Part shown: positions 52,637-60,871 of the stretch, piece after piece
Layout of the letters: each line of letters starts with the position of its first letter
Position numbering within the stretch: the first letter of the stretch is position 1
From: Jongsikchunia kroppenstedtii DSM 45133
GTDB taxonomy: Bacteria; Actinomycetota; Actinomycetes; Mycobacteriales; Mycobacteriaceae
NCBI RefSeq assembly: GCF_000380485.1
Contig: NZ_AQYG01000051.1
Location: 62,001 to 126,000 of the forward strand
Length of the DNA stretch: 64,000 nucleotides
Direction of reading: 5' to 3'
Made by a program: the position numbers and the translations under genes
Notes under the pieces: model-generated
Database searches by the model: none
What the model saw: only the letters and a program-made list of their open reading frames with translations
What the model was told of the DNA's origin: nothing

Positions 52637-53467
52637 ATGAGACTCGCTACCCTCCGTCTTCCCGACAGCACAACGGCTGCCGCCCGACTCGATGGAGACC
52701 GATACGTCGAGATCAGTCCGTACACCGACGTGGGAATGCTCTTGGCACAGCCGGATTGGCTCACGATTGCCCGATCGGCAAGCGGCTCCACACACGCGGC
52801 CGACTCTGTCGAACTCGAGGCCGTGGTGCCCAATCCGGGAAAGATCCTCTGCGTCGGCCTCAACTACAAAGGACACATCAAGGAGATGGGCCGCGATATG
52901 CCCGCATACCCGACAATGTTCGCCAAGTTCGCCGATACGCTTACCGGCGCCGACGATCCGATCGACGCTGTGACAGAAGATCGCGAACTCGACTGGGAGG
53001 GCGAACTGGTGGTCGTCATCGGAACGCGCGCCCACAAGGTCGCAGAGGCCGACGCCGGAGCACACATCGCGGGCTACACCGTTGCCAACGACATCTCCAT
53101 GCGCGGTTGGCAGTTCCGGACCAAGGAATGGTTGCAGGGCAAGATCTGGGCCAAATCGACGCCATTGGGACCGCTCATGGCGACCGGGGACGATTTCTCT
53201 CCGGCGACCGCGGTGCTGCGCACCCGAGTCAACGGCGAGACGATGCAGGAGCATTCGACCGGCGACCTGCTGTTCACGCCCGAATTCCTGGTGTCCTACA
53301 TCTCGACGATCTTGCCACTCAACCCCGGCGACCTGATCCTGACCGGGACCCCCGGCGGAGTCGGCCGGGCCCGCGACCCACAGGTCTTCCTCAAGGCAGG
53401 CGACATTGTCGAGGTCACCGTCGACGGGCTGGGCACCCTGAGCAACGCGATCGTCGAGCCCAGCTGA
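52637..53467 (+). CDS. Fumarylpyruvate hydrolase (FAH family)
   Basis: A 276-residue FAH-superfamily hydrolase: 'LCVGLNYKGHIKEMGRDMPA', metal acidic residues in 'LDWEGELVVVIG' (E-x-E) and 'VANDISMRGWQFRTKEW' (Asp), and 'GDLILTGTPGGVGRARDP'. It cleaves fumarylpyruvate to fumarate and pyruvate. The function is inferred from its place between gentisate dioxygenase and maleylpyruvate isomerase. The ATG follows CACGAGGAGC. Confidence 0.9.
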   Translation: MRLATLRLPDSTTAAARLDGDRYVEISPYTDVGMLLAQPDWLTIARSASGSTHAADSVELEAVVPNPGKILCVGLNYKGHIKEMGRDMPAYPTMFAKFADTLTGADDPIDAVTEDRELDWEGELVVVIGTRAHKVAEADAGAHIAGYTVANDISMRGWQFRTKEWLQGKIWAKSTPLGPLMATGDDFSPATAVLRTRVNGETMQEHSTGDLLFTPEFLVSYISTILPLNPGDLILTGTPGGVGRARDPQVFLKAGDIVEVTVDGLGTLSNAIVEPS

Positions 53468-53472
53468 CCAGC

Positions 53473-54207
53473 ATGGGCACGCGCGCGGACCTCACGACTG
53501 ATCCCGTTCTCCAGGCTCAACTACTGACCGCCCGGCGCGGCACGGCATTGTGGCTGCGCGCACTCAACGAACTCGACGACGACGAGTTCGACGCCCCCAC
53601 AATCCTTCCCGACTGGGACCGTCGCCATCTGATCGCCCATGTCGGGTACAACGCCCGCGCTATCAGCAGACTCGTCCACTGGGCAAACACCGGAGAACAG
53701 ACGCCGATGTATGCCTCGCCCCACGCGCGCGCCGACGAAATCGCACACGGCGCCACGCTGTCGACGCAGGCGCTTCGCACCCTCAACGACCACGCCGCAA
53801 GCACCCTCGACAATGAGTGGCGAGACACTCCAGATCCATTCTGGCGCAATACCGTCCGCACCGCACAGGGCCGATCAGTCGCACTGCGCGAGACCGTCTG
53901 GATGCGCACCAGAGAAGTATGGCTGCACGCCATCGACCTCAACACAGGCATTCGATTTGCAGATCTCCCTGCCGAGGTGTTGCACCGGCTGCTCACCGAT
54001 ATCGTCGAAACGTGGACCACACGCGATTCCGATCCGGGTTTGCGCATCAAGGTCGACGGAACCGACCTGGAGCTCGGAGCCGGTGCCGACACGTCGTCAA
54101 CACTACGAGTCGGCGGGACGCTGCCCGCCGTCGTCAGGTGGGCAGCCGGCCGCGGCGGGCAACACCTGTCAACAGGCCAGCACGTGCAGGCTCCCCGGTG
54201 GCTGTAA
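53473..54207 (+). CDS. Mycothiol-dependent maleylpyruvate isomerase
   Basis: A 244-residue DinB-fold maleylpyruvate isomerase. The N-terminal zinc ligands match the family: His in 'RRHLIAHVGYNARAIS' and the Glu/His pair in 'RTREVWLHAIDLNTG'. It isomerises maleylpyruvate to fumarylpyruvate using mycothiol in actinobacteria. The ATG is 5 nt after the hydrolase stop. It ends the island; the next gene is preceded by an IdeR-like box. Confidence 0.9.
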   Translation: MGTRADLTTDPVLQAQLLTARRGTALWLRALNELDDDEFDAPTILPDWDRRHLIAHVGYNARAISRLVHWANTGEQTPMYASPHARADEIAHGATLSTQALRTLNDHAASTLDNEWRDTPDPFWRNTVRTAQGRSVALRETVWMRTREVWLHAIDLNTGIRFADLPAEVLHRLLTDIVETWTTRDSDPGLRIKVDGTDLELGAGADTSSTLRVGGTLPAVVRWAAGRGGQHLSTGQHVQAPRWL

Positions 54208-54245
54208 ACATCGCGAAGGTGTGCACCCTGCTGGAAACCTCTGAA

Positions 54246-54264
54246 TTAGCCTAGGCTAACCTAG
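54246..54264. promoter_or_regulatory. IdeR/DtxR-like iron box upstream of the FecB-like gene
   Basis: TTAGCCTAGGCTAACCTAG matches the actinobacterial IdeR consensus TTAGGTTAGGCTAACCTAA at 16 of 19 positions and is itself nearly palindromic. It lies 42 bp before the ATG of the siderophore-binding lipoprotein. Iron-replete IdeR would repress this unit. Confidence 0.78.
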
Positions 54265-54306
54265 CGAAGGATTTGTCCGATTGACGTCCCATCGTGAGGA
54301 GTGCCC

Positions 54307-55296
54307 ATGCCCGCTCGCATCAGCCGATACCTTGTCGGCCTCGTTGCCCCGCTGGTCCTGGTCGCTGCGGCGACCACCGCGTGCTCGTCGTCGGACGACA
54401 ACGACTCCGGTGGCTCCGGCGCCAAGGTGACGGTCAACGTGCCGGGCAAGGCGCCGGTCGAGATCTCGGGCGTCCCGAACCGGATCGTGACGCTCAACTC
54501 GCAGTGGACCGATGTCGCCCTCGACTTTGGCGTCACGCCGGTCGGCTACTACGACGTCATCCAGCTCCGGTCGGGTTCGCCGGCACCGTGGCTGAACGCG
54601 AACATCAAGCAGTCGACGTTCCTCGATCCGTCCAAGGATCTCGTCGGCAATGTCGCCAAGCTCAATCCCGATCTGATCGTCGGCGATGCCCAGAGCGAGG
54701 GCGGCCCCACCACCAACGCCGACGCCATCGGCAAGCTGGCGCCGTTCATCCCGAAGGTGAGCGATCAGCAGGTCGATCCGTGGCAGGACATGGTCACGAC
54801 GATGGGCCGTATCCTGCACCAGGAGCAGAAGGCACAGCAGATCATCGATGGCGTGCAGGACAAGATCAAGCAGATCGGCACCGACTACCCGCAGCTGAAG
54901 GGCAAGTCGTTCGCGTTCGCCGCTGTCTACGGCACTGACCAGATCACCACGCTCGGCGACGGCAACGACGGCGCCGCCAAGTTCTTCACGGACCTGGGCA
55001 TGACCGTGGCACCGGGACTGGCCGACGAGGCCAAGCGCAGCAACACGCCGCGGCCGCAGCTGAGCACCGAGAACGTCAACCTGCTCAACAGCGACCTGCT
55101 GGTGATCAACGCGACCACCCCGGACCTGCAGCAGTCGTTCACCGCCCTGCCCGGCTACCAGAATCTGACTGCCGTGCGTAACGGCGCCGTGAGCTGGCTC
55201 AACCTGATCCAGATCTTCGGATTGAACTCCCCGTCCCCCAGTGCCATCACGACCAACCTGGACGCGCTTCGCCCGGCCTTCGCAAAGGTGAAGTGA
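54307..55296 (+). CDS. FecB-like siderophore ABC transporter substrate-binding lipoprotein
   Basis: A 329-residue periplasmic binding lipoprotein. The signal sequence (1-27) ends in the lipobox 'AATTAC' with Cys 26 as the anchor; residues 38-330 are a periplasmic-binding fold of the FecB/FhuD type ('NRIVTLNSQWTDVALDFGVT', 'LNPDLIVGDAQSEGGPTTNA'). It binds ferric siderophores. ATG 54307 follows GAGGAG. No permease or ATPase gene is in the window, so the rest of the transporter lies elsewhere. Confidence 0.85.
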   Translation: MPARISRYLVGLVAPLVLVAAATTACSSSDDNDSGGSGAKVTVNVPGKAPVEISGVPNRIVTLNSQWTDVALDFGVTPVGYYDVIQLRSGSPAPWLNANIKQSTFLDPSKDLVGNVAKLNPDLIVGDAQSEGGPTTNADAIGKLAPFIPKVSDQQVDPWQDMVTTMGRILHQEQKAQQIIDGVQDKIKQIGTDYPQLKGKSFAFAAVYGTDQITTLGDGNDGAAKFFTDLGMTVAPGLADEAKRSNTPRPQLSTENVNLLNSDLLVINATTPDLQQSFTALPGYQNLTAVRNGAVSWLNLIQIFGLNSPSPSAITTNLDALRPAFAKVK

Positions 55297-56126
55297 TGAA
55301 GCTGGTTTCGAGGATCGCGGCCGCTGCCATCAGCACCGGCCTGATCGCCTCAACACTCGCGGCCACCGCAACGGCCGAGCCGGCACCGAAGTGGAACAAG
55401 CTGCCCGTCGTGTACGTCTCGGGTTCCAACGATCTCGCCATCACCGCGCAACCTGTCGTCGACGCCATGCGCGCCGCAGGCCTCGACGCCTACCTGTTCA
55501 ACGTCTGGGATCCGTCGAACCCGTACACGAGTCCGTACCTGACGGTGAAGGGCAACTCGAAGCGGCTGGCGACCTTCGTGGACGGCGTGCGCAAGCGAAC
55601 CGGATCGAAGAAGGTCGACCTGGTGTCGTACTCGCAGGGCGGCATCGTCGAGCGGTACTACCTCAAGGACTTCGGCGGTGCGGCGGTCACGCGTGCGACC
55701 GTGATCATGTCCGGCATGATCAAGGGTTCGCCGTTCCAGACGCAGGCGATCAAGGAAGGCAAGTGCCCGCCTGATTCAGTGAAGGAGTTCTTGCCGCGCG
55801 GCATCAAGATCCCGAACCCGACCCCCGCCTGCAACGAGATGGCGTTCGGCGGCAAGGAGATCGCGGCGCTGAACTCGCCCTCGGAAGCCCTGCCGGGCAT
55901 CACCTACTTCAACATCACGTCGAAGCAGGAGACCGACGCCGCGCCCTACGACATCAACCTGATGTCGGGCCCCGGCACGTACACCAACCTGGTCACCCAG
56001 GACTACTGCCCGAACGACCCGGTCTATCACATAACGATGCCGCACACGCCGTCGGTGCAGTCGGCCGTGATCAGCGCACTGAAGACCGGCAAGGCGCATT
56101 TCACCTGCATGTTCGGCGGCCGCTGA
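55296..56126 (+). CDS. Secreted lipase (class 2/EstA-like)
   Basis: A 276-residue secreted alpha/beta hydrolase: N-terminal signal peptide (1-29, ends 'ATATAEP'), 'LPVVYVSGSNDLAITAQPVV' and the nucleophile elbow 'DLVSYSQGGIVERYY' (GxSxG-like S-Q-G-G). Several Cys residues in the C-terminal half may form disulfides. The ATG overlaps the last base of the FecB stop, so it is translated with the iron-regulated gene; the reason for the pairing is unknown. A strong terminator follows. Confidence 0.83.
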   Translation: MKLVSRIAAAAISTGLIASTLAATATAEPAPKWNKLPVVYVSGSNDLAITAQPVVDAMRAAGLDAYLFNVWDPSNPYTSPYLTVKGNSKRLATFVDGVRKRTGSKKVDLVSYSQGGIVERYYLKDFGGAAVTRATVIMSGMIKGSPFQTQAIKEGKCPPDSVKEFLPRGIKIPNPTPACNEMAFGGKEIAALNSPSEALPGITYFNITSKQETDAAPYDINLMSGPGTYTNLVTQDYCPNDPVYHITMPHTPSVQSAVISALKTGKAHFTCMFGGR

Positions 56127-56152
56127 GCACTACGGCGCTACAGCAGATCCAC

Positions 56153-56189
56153 GACGGGCCCCGCGCGACCATCGCGCGGGGCCCGTCGC
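56153..56189. terminator. Strong 17-bp hairpin terminator
   Basis: CGACGGGCCCCGCGCGA and its exact reverse complement with a 3-nt loop (CCA), 27 bases after the lipase stop and before the convergent MarR gene end. No U-tract follows, which is usual in high-GC actinobacteria. It probably acts in both directions. Confidence 0.75.
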
Positions 56190-56223
56190 ATCCCTAGCAC
56201 GGACCGATGCGCGCGCGAACCAG

Positions 56224-56682
56224 TTATGCACCCTCGTCGCCATCGCCCAGGGAACGGATCATGCTTCGCAAACTCCGGAACGCAGCTGACCGCTCAGCGT
56301 CCGTCATGCCGGCCAGCATTCGGTCCTCGACGGCCCGCACCGCGACGGTAGCCTTCGCGAGCCTCCGTCGGCCGAGAGGCGTGAGTCGGGTGGGAAGAAC
56401 CTTCCCGACGGGCGCCTCCGCAGGCCTGGTCACGTGACCCTCTCGTTCCAGCGCCTGGAGCAACACGTTCATCGACTGCCGTGTCACGAACGCGCCGCGC
56501 GCAAGCTCCGAGTTCGACAAGCCTGGCCGCTGCGCCAGCAGTTCGAGGCAGGAGTAGTGCGTCACGGTCATCCCGAGTGGCCGCAGCACCTCCTCCATTG
56601 CCACACGCAGAGCAGTCGACGCTTCCTTCAGCAGGTAGCCCAGCGACGTCTCCAGGTCGACACCGACACCATCTTGACTCAT
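56224..56682 (-). CDS. MarR-family transcriptional regulator
   Basis: A 152-residue MarR: 'VEEDLRPLG-like' helix region 'VAMEEVLRPLGMTVTHYSCL', the winged helix 'GLSNSELARGAFVTRQSMNV' and 'HVTRPAEAPVGKVLPTRLTP'. It is divergent from a VOC gene across two palindromes that overlap its own start. It probably represses both and is released by a phenolic or oxidant ligand. The ligand is unknown. Confidence 0.9.
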   Translation of the reverse strand: MSQDGVGVDLETSLGYLLKEASTALRVAMEEVLRPLGMTVTHYSCLELLAQRPGLSNSELARGAFVTRQSMNVLLQALEREGHVTRPAEAPVGKVLPTRLTPLGRRRLAKATVAVRAVEDRMLAGMTDAERSAAFRSLRSMIRSLGDGDEGA

Positions 56683-56725
56683 GTCAGTATTTTGACATAG
56701 ATTGACTCGTGTCAGAAAACTGACA
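56682..56725. promoter_or_regulatory. Two MarR operator palindromes
   Basis: TGTCAGTATTTTGACA (56682-56697) and TGTCAGAAAACTGACA (56710-56725), 28 bp centre to centre. The second is a perfect TGTCAG/CTGACA palindrome. The first overlaps the MarR start codon, so the marR transcript must be leaderless or nearly so. They lie between marR and the VOC gene. Confidence 0.75.
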
Positions 56726-56744
56726 TAAGAGGAAGGAGCCTCCC

Positions 56745-57113
56745 ATGCCCGCCACCGGACCTGATTTCATCTCACTGCAAGCACGCAACCTCGACGCATC
56801 GCAGGCGTTCTACGAGAAGTACCTCGGCCTCGTCCGCTCGCCGGCCGGGCCCCCGCACGCGGTCGTCTTCGAGACGACACCGATCGCGTTCGCACTGCGC
56901 GACGTCATTCCCGGCACTGATCTCGATTCAGTTGCGCAGCCCGGAATCGGTGCATCGATATGGCTCCACGCCACGGATGTCCAGGACATTCACGACGCTC
57001 TCGTCGCAGACGGCCACACCATCGTCTCCGCACCGATCGATGGTCCGTTCGGTCGAACATTCACCTTCGCTGACCCAGACGGCTACCAGATCACGCTCCA
57101 TGACCGCATCTGA
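56745..57113 (+). CDS. VOC/glyoxalase-family protein
   Basis: A 122-residue single VOC module: 'PDFISLQARNLDASQAFYEK', 'GIGASIWLHATDVQDIHDAL' and 'TFTFADPDGYQITLHDRI'. Possible metal ligands are Glu 46 and Gln 119, but the usual His at the N-terminal strand is replaced (Gln). Functions of this family include thiol conjugation and drug binding. ATG follows AAGAGGAAGGAGC. It is divergently controlled with marR. Confidence 0.82.
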   Translation: MPATGPDFISLQARNLDASQAFYEKYLGLVRSPAGPPHAVVFETTPIAFALRDVIPGTDLDSVAQPGIGASIWLHATDVQDIHDALVADGHTIVSAPIDGPFGRTFTFADPDGYQITLHDRI

Positions 57114-57168
57114 TAGGTCACGCATCGGCGTTCATCGCCGCGGGACAGACGGGAACGAGGCTCCCCGA

Positions 57169-58042
57169 CTACAGCCCGGCGCGCTCGAGGGCATTGTCAT
57201 ATTCCTCCAACGCGTCTTTCTGACTCTTGCCGTCGGCGAGCGCCTGGCGGTAGACGGCCAACATGTCCTGGCCTACCTCCGCGAACCGCTGGTCCCACTC
57301 CTCCGAGCCCTGCCGCCAATAGCCGACGATGTCGAATTGCGCCGAGGCCCAACCGAGTTCGCCGCGCAGCCATTTGCGCACCGCCCGCGACTGCGCAGCC
57401 TCGCCGGCGAACCACAGGTACCCGTCACCGTCCGGAAATCGCTGCGCCGCGATGAGATCGGCGAGCGTGCTCGGGCCAGCACCGTTGCCGCCGACGGCCC
57501 GGACCACCGAGACGTTGTCGCGCACAGGAAGATAGCCGAGGTCGTCCTCGTCGCTCACTTCGACGACCGCGACCGCGGGCACCGCGGCGGGCAGTTCCTC
57601 GATGATCCGGGCCAGAGCCGGCAACCCGGGTCAGGTCGGCCGCCAGGATCTGCCACGACGCCGTACCCGGCCGATACCAGGACCGCGCGTGCGATACCAC
57701 GATCATGTTGCCCGGCAACGCATCCCGAAGCCAGCTCGTCGCCACGCCGCTGCCGTGCACGACGAAGTCGATGATCGCCGTGGCGTTTTTCGCGCGATAC
57801 CGGCGAACCGTGTAGTTGCGGCCGGGCACCACGACCCCGGGATCGTGATAGCCCCACACCCCGTTGCGCAGTTCCATGGGCGGCGGCACCTCGGCGTTAT
57901 CGGCCGGAAAGTACAGCCCGAGCGCATCGTCGCCCTGGTCTGGCATGACGATGCGGTCCGGATCAGTGAGGTGCAACCAGATTCGGGTCATCCGTGGCGA
58001 CAACCGTTCGATGTCGGTCACGGTCCCGTACGACCATGTCAT
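57169..58042 (-). pseudogene. Siderophore-interacting protein (FAD ferric reductase), frameshifted
   Basis: The first 134 residues from ATG 58042 are the FAD-binding half of a ViuB-type siderophore reductase ('GTVTDIERLSPRMTRIWLHL', 'TVRRYRAKNATAIIDFVVHG'), and the remaining 140 residues (ending 'DALEEYDNALERAGL') are its NAD-binding C-terminus ('AVRKWLRGELGWASAQFDIV', 'GYWRQGSEEWD'). They are in different frames. The break is at 57623-57630 (ACCCGGG); removing one base joins 'ILAADLTR' to 'LPALARIIEEL'. It would reduce ferric siderophores. The window base may be a real mutation or a sequencing error. Confidence 0.85.
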
Positions 58043-58060
58043 AAGGGTACCCTAACTTAG
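58042..58060. promoter_or_regulatory. IdeR/DtxR-like box at the siderophore-interacting gene
   Basis: Read toward the gene, CTAAGTTAGGGTACCCTTA matches the IdeR consensus at about 14 of 19 positions, with the GTTAGG half-site intact. It abuts the ATG, so the transcript is probably leaderless. The siderophore-binding lipoprotein gene has a stronger box at 54246. Confidence 0.55.
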
Positions 58061-58134
58061 GGTGTCAACCCCGCTGGCCAGCGAGACGAACCTACTGGTG
58101 ACGTCATATGCGCGGGGCACTATCCTTGGCCATG

Positions 58135-58361
58135 CAGCTGGTTCACCGCGCCCCCGGGGCGCGGTGTCGAGCGGGTGTCAACGCACTCGTGAGAGGGAAC
58201 TCGGTGAGAATCCGAGACTGTCCCGCAGCGGTATGCCGGAACGACCGCCGTCATCAGCACTGGGTACCAGCCCGGGAAGCGACGGCCAGTAGGCCCACAC
58301 GATCAGTGTTCGCCGGTAAGTCCGAAGACCTGCCAGGTGTGCCGGGTGCGCCGCACCCGGC
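58135..58361 (+). promoter_or_regulatory. Cobalamin (B12) riboswitch of metE
   Basis: Core segments of the class I cobalamin riboswitch are present in order: GGGAACTCGGTGAGAATCCG with following CCCGCAGCGGTA (58195-58233), and the B12 box GTAAGTCCGAAGACCTGCC (58316-58334). A GCCGGGTGCG / CGCACCCGGC palindrome (58341-58361) directly follows and is the likely expression platform. metE starts at 58495. Cobalamin should switch off this B12-independent enzyme, implying a B12-dependent MetH in the genome. Confidence 0.93.
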
Positions 58362-58494
58362 GGTCTGCCGCCTCGTGGACTGGGTGTGTGGCCGTCGAGT
58401 GTCAGCCGATCCGTCGCGTGGCGGACCGGTCGCTGGGCGTTCCATGCATCCGTAGGCGGTGGGCAACCAACGCAACACGGAAGACACATCGACC

Positions 58495-60789
58495 ATGGGA
58501 AACGCCGAGAAAACTGGCACCACACCCGATTTCACCACCACCGTCACCGGATCGGCCCGCGTCGGCCGGGGTCGCGAGCTCAAGAAGGCCACCGAGGCCT
58601 ACTGGGCGGGCACCATCGACCAGCAGAGTCTGCTGGACACCGCGGCAACGCTGCGCCGCGAGAACTGGTCCGGCCTGCTGCGCGCCGGCCTGGACTCCGT
58701 TCCGGTGAACACCTTCTCGTTCTACGACCAGGTGCTCGACACCGCCGTGCTGCTGGGCTGCCTCCCGCCGCGGTTCGACGGCATCGCCGACGACCTGGAC
58801 CGCTACTTCGCGGCCGCCCGCGGTAGCGACACCGTGCCGCCGCTGGAGATGACCAAGTGGTTCGACACGAACTACCACTACCTCGTTCCGGAGATCTCGG
58901 ACACCACCACGTTCTCGCTGCATCCGGAGAAGGTCCTCGGCGAGATCGCCGAGGCGGTGGCGCTGGGCATGCCCGTGCGTCCCGTCGTCATCGGGCCGAT
59001 CACCTTCCTGCGACTGGCGAAGGCCGTCGACGGGGCCGGCGACCCGATCGGTCGCGTTGATGAGCTGATCGGGCTGTACGTCGACCTGCTGACCAAGCTG
59101 GCGCAGGCCGGTGCGGCGTGGGTGCAGCTCGACGAGCCGACGCTGGTCACCGACCTCGACGAGGAGGCCCTGCGCGCGGTCACGCGGGCCTACAAGGCGC
59201 TGGCCGCCGACTACGAGCGCCCGGCCATCGTCGTCAGCTCCTACTTCGGCGATCTGGGACCCGCCCTGCCGGTCCTGGCTGCGACGCCGATCGAGGCCAT
59301 CGGCATCGACCTGGTGTACGGCGACGGCGATGCCGTGGCCGGCGTCCCTGAGCTGGCGTCCAAGCTGCTGGTCGCCGGTGTCGTCGACGGCCGCAACATC
59401 TGGCGCGCCGATCTCGACGCCGCACTGGCAAAGCTCGGCACCCTGCTGGGTTCGGCTCGCGCCGTCGCGGTGTCGACGTCGTGCTCGACGCTGCATGTGC
59501 CGTACTCGCTCGGCGCCGAGTCGGGGCTGGATGACAATCTGCGCGGCTGGCTGGCGTTCGCGGACGAGAAGGTCGACGAGGTGGTGACCCTCTCCCGCGC
59601 GTTGCGGCATGGACGCGACACCGTGTCCGCCGAGTTCGCCGCGGCCCGCGCCGCCCTGGCGACCCGGGCGACCGATCCGCGGCTGCACAACGACGAACTA
59701 CGGGCTCGCCTGGCCGCACTCGGCGACGACGCCGCCACGCGCGGTGACGCCGAGGCCCGCCGTGCGGCGCAGCGCGAGCGCCTGGGCCTGCCGGTGCTGC
59801 CGACCACCACGATCGGCTCGTACCCGCAGACGGTCGAGATCCGCCGCGCCCGTGCTGAATTGCGCTCCGGCAAGATCAACAACGCGGGCTACCGGCAGCG
59901 CATGCGGGACGAGATCGCCGCGGTGATCAAGCTGCAGGAAGAGCTGGACATCGACGTGCTGGTGCACGGCGAGCCCGAGCGCAACGACATGGTGCAATAT
60001 TTCGCCGAGCAGCTCGACGGCTTCTTCGCGACGCAGAACGGCTGGGTGCAGTCCTACGGCACCCGCTGCGTGCGCCCGCCGATCCTGTTCGGTGACGTCA
60101 CCCGGCCGCACCCGATGACCGTCGAATGGATCTCGTACGCGCAGTCGCTCACCAACCGGCCGGTGAAGGGCATGCTGACCGGGCCCGTGACGATCCTGGC
60201 GTGGTCGTTCGTCCGTGACGATCAGCCGCTGGCCGACTCGGCGGACCAGGTTGCGCTGGCGATCCGGGACGAGACGGTGGACCTGGAGGCCGCCGGTACC
60301 ATGATCATTCAGGTCGACGAGCCGGCACTGCGCGAGCTGCTGCCGCTGCGCGATGCGGACAAGGCCGCGTACCTGGAGTGGGCGGTGCATGCGTTCCGGC
60401 TGTCGACGTCGGGCATCGCGGACTCGACGCAGATCCACACGCACCTGTGCTACTCGGAGTTCGGCGAGGTCATCAACGCGATCGCCGATCTGAACGCCGA
60501 TGTGACGTCCATCGAGGCGGCTCGCTCGGCGATGGAGGTGCTGGACGACCTGAATGGGATCGGCTTCTCGAACGAGGTCGGCCCGGGCGTCTACGACATC
60601 CACTCGCCGCGCGTGCCGAGCATCGACGAGATCGCGACGTCGCTGCGACAGGCGCACAAGGCGGTTCCGGCGCAGCGGCTCTGGGTCAACCCGGACTGCG
60701 GCCTGAAGACCCGCAAGACGGATGAGGTGACCGCGGCTCTCGGCAACCTGGTCGCCGCCGCCAAGCAGGTTCGGGACGAATTGGCCTGA
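58495..60789 (+). CDS. metE: Cobalamin-independent methionine synthase
   Basis: A 764-residue MetE (usual length about 755-765). The two tandem TIM barrels are recognisable: N-terminal substrate block near '[18 protein letters not shown]', and the catalytic C-terminal half with zinc ligands in '[14 protein letters not shown]' (His, Cys), a Glu in between and '[10 protein letters not shown]' (Cys). It transfers the methyl group of methyltetrahydrofolate polyglutamate to homocysteine. ATG 58495 is chosen over GTG 58459 by family N-terminus. It is controlled by the upstream cobalamin riboswitch. Confidence 0.95.
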   Translation: MGNAEKTGTTPDFTTTVTGSARVGRGRELKKATEAYWAGTIDQQSLLDTAATLRRENWSGLLRAGLDSVPVNTFSFYDQVLDTAVLLGCLPPRFDGIADDLDRYFAAARGSDTVPPLEMTKWFDTNYHYLVPEISDTTTFSLHPEKVLGEIAEAVALGMPVRPVVIGPITFLRLAKAVDGAGDPIGRVDELIGLYVDLLTKLAQAGAAWVQLDEPTLVTDLDEEALRAVTRAYKALAADYERPAIVVSSYFGDLGPALPVLAATPIEAIGIDLVYGDGDAVAGVPELASKLLVAGVVDGRNIWRADLDAALAKLGTLLGSARAVAVSTSCSTLHVPYSLGAESGLDDNLRGWLAFADEKVDEVVTLSRALRHGRDTVSAEFAAARAALATRATDPRLHNDELRARLAALGDDAATRGDAEARRAAQRERLGLPVLPTTTIGSYPQTVEIRRARAELRSGKINNAGYRQRMRDEIAAVIKLQEELDIDVLVHGEPERNDMVQYFAEQLDGFFATQNGWVQSYGTRCVRPPILFGDVTRPHPMTVEWISYAQSLTNRPVKGMLTGPVTILAWSFVRDDQPLADSADQVALAIRDETVDLEAAGTMIIQVDEPALRELLPLRDADKAAYLEWAVHAFRLSTSGIADSTQIHTHLCYSEFGEVINAIADLNADVTSIEAARSAMEVLDDLNGIGFSNEVGPGVYDIHSPRVPSIDEIATSLRQAHKAVPAQRLWVNPDCGLKTRKTDEVTAALGNLVAAAKQVRDELA

Positions 60790-60802
60790 CCCACCGATGA
60801 TC

Positions 60803-60838
60803 GCCGACGGGCGGGCCTGATCGGGCTCGCCCGCCGGC
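60803..60838. terminator. Bidirectional hairpin between metE and the DUF5134 gene
   Basis: GCCGACGGGCGGGC (60803-60816) pairs with GCTCGCCCGCCGGC (60825-60838), 12 of 14 base pairs, 8-nt loop. It lies 14 bases after the metE stop and 34 before the end of the convergent gene. Confidence 0.6.
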
Positions 60839-60871
60839 AGTCATGTCTGCCGTCGGCAATACCGGCCGAGA

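Noticed and set aside
58402-59688. A 428-codon minus-strand frame opposite metE and its leader.
   Set aside because: Antisense shadow of metE; it also runs across the riboswitch, which is explained by RNA structure.
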